NCBI GenBank assembly: GCA_029781465.1
Contig: JAKOWQ010000206.1
Span: 1-9,077, forward strand
DNA length: 9,077 nucleotides
Direction of reading: 5' to 3'
Source: Pseudomonadota bacterium
GTDB lineage: Bacteria > Pseudomonadota > Alphaproteobacteria > Sphingomonadales > Sphingomonadaceae
Part shown: in pieces, positions 6,745-9,077 of the stretch
Layout: each line of letters starts with the position of its first letter
Numbering within the stretch: the first letter of the stretch is position 1
Made by a program: the position numbers and the translations under genes
Notes under the pieces: generated by a model
Seen by the model: the letters and a program-made list of their open reading frames with translations, nothing else
What the model was told of the DNA's origin: nothing
Database searches by the model: none

Positions 6745-7509
6745 TCAGGAGATCATCGCCATGCCGCCGTTGACGTGCAGGGTCTGCCCGGTGACATAGC
6801 CCGCCTCGTTGCTGGCGAGGTAGGCAACGGCCGCACCGATATCCTCGCCCTCGCCCATCCGGCCCATCGGGATGCGCGCGTTGAGCGCCTCTTTCTGGGC
6901 ATCGGGCAGCCCATCGGTCATCGCGGTGCGGATGAAACCGGGAGCAACACAGTTCACGGTGATCCCGCGGCTCGCCACTTCCTGCCCGAGCGATTTTGAC
7001 ATCCCCACCAGCCCGGCCTTGGCTGCGGCATAGTTGACCTGCCCTGGATTGCCGGTCGCTCCGACCACGCTGGTGATGGTAATGATGCGTCCGTGGCGGG
7101 CCTTCATCATCGGCTTGCAGGCAGCGCGCATCAGCCGGAACGCGGCTTCGAGGTTGACCCGGATCACCGCGTCCCATTCCTCGTCCTTCATCCGCATGGC
7201 GAGGTTGTCGCGGGTGATCCCGGCGTTGTTGACCAGAATGTCGATCTTGCCGAGCGTATCGACCGTCGCGGGCACCAGATGCTCGACCTGTTCGGCGTTG
7301 GAAAGATCGCAGGTGATCTCGACATGGTCGTGACCATAGGTGTCGTTCAGCTCCTCGCGAAAGGCCCGCAGCTTGGCCGGATTGGTGCCCGACAGCGCCA
7401 GCCGGGCGCCCTGCCGCGCAAGGGCGTGGCTGATCGCCGAACCTATCCCCCCGGCGGCGCCGGTGACGAGGGCGGTCATTCCGGAGAGGTCGAAAAGGCG
7501 GTGTTCCAT
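6745..7509 (-). CDS. fabG: 3-oxoacyl-[acyl-carrier-protein] reductase, short-chain dehydrogenase
   Basis: FabG reduces 3-oxoacyl-ACP to (R)-3-hydroxyacyl-ACP with NADPH, the first reduction of each fatty-acid elongation round. The 254-residue protein shows the cofactor motif TGAAGGIG (16-23), NNAG (94-97), Asn119, and the catalytic Ser147, Tyr160 and Lys164 in ITSVVGATGNPGQVNYAAAKAG. VAPGFIRTAM and the ending GQTLHVNGGMAMIS are typical of FabG. The ATG at 7509 is preceded by AAGGAG with 9-base spacing and follows the fabD stop by 3 bases. An acetoacetyl-CoA reductase (PhaB) would look similar, and a PHA operon lies nearby on the other strand. The fabD linkage and the NNAGITRDNL and NGGM sequences favour FabG. 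Confidence 0.94.
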   Translation of the reverse strand: MEHRLFDLSGMTALVTGAAGGIGSAISHALARQGARLALSGTNPAKLRAFREELNDTYGHDHVEITCDLSNAEQVEHLVPATVDTLGKIDILVNNAGITRDNLAMRMKDEEWDAVIRVNLEAAFRLMRAACKPMMKARHGRIITITSVVGATGNPGQVNYAAAKAGLVGMSKSLGQEVASRGITVNCVAPGFIRTAMTDGLPDAQKEALNARIPMGRMGEGEDIGAAVAYLASNEAGYVTGQTLHVNGGMAMIS

Positions 7510-7512
7510 TGC

Positions 7513-8448
7513 TCAAAGCTCCTTGGCTAGCGCTTCAATATCGGCCATGCCAACTACGCTGACAACCGATACGTCGGCGACACTGCGGCCGATCATCGGG
7601 CCGAGCACCTTGCCGCCCAGTTCGACGAAGCTGTCCACCCCGGCCGCTTGCATCGCGATCACGCTTTCGCGCCAGCGCACCCGCCCGCAGACCTGTTCGA
7701 CCAGTAGCCGCGAGACCTCGGCCGGATCACTGACCATGCTGGCGGTAACGTTGGCGAACAGCGGCACCCGCAGCGGACCCGGCGGGGTCTTGCCTAGCGC
7801 TTCGGCCATCGCATCGGCGGCGCCTTGCATCAGCGGGCAATGGAACGGCGCCGATACCGGCAGCAACACCCCGCGCTTGATCTCGAACTCCTTGACCATG
7901 GCCACGGCACGCTCGATCGCCGCCTTGTGCCCGGAAAGCACGACCTGACCGGGATCGTTGTCATTGGCAACGGTGCAGACATCCCCTTCGGCGGCGGCAT
8001 CGGCCAGCTTTTGCGCCTTGTCGATATCGGCGCCGAGCAGCGCGCACATCGCCCCCACGCCCACCGGCACGGCGGCCTGCATCGCTTGCCCGCGCAGCTT
8101 GAGCAGCCGCGCGGTATCGGCCAGACTGAAGGCCCCCGCAGCGCACAACGCGGTGTATTCACCCAGGCTGTGCCCGGCGACGAAATCGCACTTGTCGGCC
8201 AGCGCGACACCGCCTTCCTTTTCCAGCACCCGCAGCACCGCTATGGCATTGGCCATGATCGCCGGCTGGGCATTTTCGGTCAGGGTCAGGACATCGTCAG
8301 GCCCTTCGCGCATGATTGCGGAAAGCTTCTGCCCGAGCGCATCGTCGACCTCCTCGAATACTTCGCGGGCAACCGCGCTGGCTTCGGCCAGGTCCACGCC
8401 CATCCCGACCTTCTGGCTGCCCTGCCCCGGAAAAACGAATGCTCGCAT
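7513..8448 (-). CDS. fabD: Malonyl-CoA:acyl carrier protein transacylase
   Basis: FabD transfers malonyl from CoA to acyl carrier protein, supplying the extender unit for fatty-acid synthesis in the cytoplasm. The 311-residue protein has the normal length. Visible are FPGQGSQ (6-12), the nucleophile Ser94 in GHSLGEYTAL, Arg119 in KLRGQAMQ, His203 in APFHCPLM, and Gln251 in VEQVCGRVRW. These match the E. coli active-site residues Ser92, Arg117, His201 and Gln250. The ATG at 8448 has a near-perfect AGGAGG 6 bases upstream. fabG begins 3 bases after the stop, so the two are cotranscribed and probably translationally coupled. Confidence 0.97.
   Translation of the reverse strand: MRAFVFPGQGSQKVGMGVDLAEASAVAREVFEEVDDALGQKLSAIMREGPDDVLTLTENAQPAIMANAIAVLRVLEKEGGVALADKCDFVAGHSLGEYTALCAAGAFSLADTARLLKLRGQAMQAAVPVGVGAMCALLGADIDKAQKLADAAAEGDVCTVANDNDPGQVVLSGHKAAIERAVAMVKEFEIKRGVLLPVSAPFHCPLMQGAADAMAEALGKTPPGPLRVPLFANVTASMVSDPAEVSRLLVEQVCGRVRWRESVIAMQAAGVDSFVELGGKVLGPMIGRSVADVSVVSVVGMADIEALAKEL
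7519..7524 (-). promoter_or_regulatory. Ribosome binding site of fabG inside the fabD 3' end
   Basis: On the minus strand AAGGAG lies 9 bases before the fabG ATG (7509). It sits within the last codons of fabD, as expected for coupled genes, and selects this start over the in-frame Met11. Confidence 0.7.
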
Positions 8449-8454
8449 TTCTTC

Positions 8455-8460
8455 CCTCCT
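8455..8460 (-). promoter_or_regulatory. Strong ribosome binding site of fabD
   Basis: On the minus strand the sequence AGGAGG lies 6 bases before the ATG at 8448. It fixes the fabD start and is the best Shine-Dalgarno match among the starts in this window. Confidence 0.8.
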
Positions 8461-8468
8461 GATTTGCA

Positions 8469-8488
8469 GGCGCGGTTATTGCCGCGCC
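8469..8488 (-). terminator. Hairpin between the LD-carboxypeptidase gene and fabD
   Basis: GGCGCGG (8469-8475) and CCGCGCC (8482-8488) form a perfect 7-bp stem with a 6-base loop, in the 45-base gap between the two genes. It begins 5 bases after the carboxypeptidase stop in the direction of transcription and ends 8 bases before the fabD Shine-Dalgarno. No U-run follows. It may reduce read-through or shape mRNA ends rather than fully terminate. Confidence 0.4.
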
Positions 8489-8493
8489 GCGCT

Positions 8494-9077
8494 TCACGCA
8501 AGCCCGAAGGGTACGATCCTGTTGGCAGCATCGTGGCCGATATCGGCCCGGCCCAGGAAGGGAATCGCGTGGCGATCGCACCAGAAGCGAGCGATTTCCT
8601 CTGCATCTTGGCCGAACGGGCGATCGTTTTCCGGCACCTGACTGATCCGCCCCAGCCGCAGTCCCGCCGCGCCGCCCAGATGCGCGGTGACATGGAAGAA
8701 CAGCCGGTCAACCGCGTAGAGGTATTCGCTGACTTCCTCGACCATCACCACATGGCCCGCCAGCCCCGGCATCAGCGGGGTGCCGCAAAGCATGGCCAGC
8801 GTCATCAGGTTGAACGCCGCCACCGGGTGCCGATCCGGCGCGGGTTCCAGCCCGGAGTGATCGCCGCACAGGAACGCCAGGGTGCGCCGCACTGCCTCCT
8901 CACCGCCATCGCGGCGGATGTCGCCCGGCATCGGCGCGTGGACCTGCCGGCCGATCCGCCCCCGGTAGAGCCCGCCCAGCAAGGTTCCGGCATCCGAATA
9001 ACCCAGATAGGTCTTGCGCTCCGCCTCGGGCGCAAGCAGCCCCAGCGCATCCTCCGCGATCCTGACCGCGCCATAAC
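8494..9077 (-). CDS. LD-carboxypeptidase, peptidase family S66 (LdcA/MccF-like), 5' end outside the window
   Basis: Family S66 enzymes cut the L,D bond before the terminal D-alanine of murein tetrapeptides during cell-wall recycling; the related MccF inactivates microcin C. About 193 C-terminal residues are present, and the frame is open to the window edge. The fragment starts YGAVRIAEDAL. It contains KTYLGYSD, whose Ser (codon 8997-8995) fits the nucleophile. VVMVEEVSEYLYAVDR follows and resembles the conserved LEDV-E-Y-DR segment that holds the catalytic Glu. IGHDAANRIVPFG carries the catalytic His near the C-terminus. FNLMTLAMLCGTPLMPG matches the usual GGNL...GTP stretch loosely. The TTG at 8982 is internal, not a start. 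The gene reads into fabD with a 45-base gap that holds a hairpin. LdcA-type recycling is the likeliest role; MccF-type immunity cannot be excluded from a fragment. Confidence 0.85.
   Translation of the reverse strand, partial: YGAVRIAEDALGLLAPEAERKTYLGYSDAGTLLGGLYRGRIGRQVHAPMPGDIRRDGGEEAVRRTLAFLCGDHSGLEPAPDRHPVAAFNLMTLAMLCGTPLMPGLAGHVVMVEEVSEYLYAVDRLFFHVTAHLGGAAGLRLGRISQVPENDRPFGQDAEEIARFWCDRHAIPFLGRADIGHDAANRIVPFGLA

Noticed and set aside
8494..8982. Complete 162-residue gene starting at TTG 8982
   Set aside because: The frame stays open to the window edge and the upstream part carries the S66 nucleophile motif GYSD, so the TTG is internal.

Overview
The window is GC-rich, densely coding bacterial DNA. 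Gene content and order suggest an alphaproteobacterium, most likely of the Sphingomonadales (Erythrobacter/Novosphingobium-like). That placement is inferred from protein style, base composition and gene order; no rRNA or other decisive marker is present. No tRNA, rRNA, CRISPR array, insertion sequence, prophage gene or attachment site was seen.

Left part (1-3581, + strand): a tight polyhydroxyalkanoate (PHA) operon. It begins with the 3' part of a class II-type PHA synthase (phaC), cut by the window edge. Next is an intracellular medium-chain-length PHA depolymerase (phaZ), then an adrenodoxin-reductase-type ferredoxin--NADP+ reductase (fprA-like). PhaC makes storage polyester and PhaZ breaks it down; the flavoenzyme's link to the polymer is unknown. 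The 3' end of phaC appears to carry a one-base deletion in a C run. It replaces a conserved C-terminus with an unrelated tail and makes the gene seem to overlap phaZ.

Middle (3582-5460): a 109-base gap with two inverted repeats, then a 584-residue amidohydrolase of the N-acyl-D-amino-acid deacylase type on the + strand. It converges on dnaN, and a perfect 8-bp GC hairpin lies exactly between the two genes.

Right part (5461-9077, all - strand): read in the direction of transcription, the genes are a peptidase S66 LD-carboxypeptidase (5' end outside the window), fabD, fabG and dnaN. FabD loads malonyl groups onto acyl carrier protein and FabG performs the first reduction of fatty-acid elongation. 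LD-carboxypeptidase acts in murein recycling and DnaN is the replication sliding clamp. acpP, which often follows fabG, is not there.

The window is mostly ordinary core genome. The points most worth a second look are the phaC frameshift, natural PhaC residues that match substitutions known from engineered Pseudomonas synthases, and the apparent loss of two metal-ligand histidines in the amidohydrolase. I found no convincing new multi-gene system.
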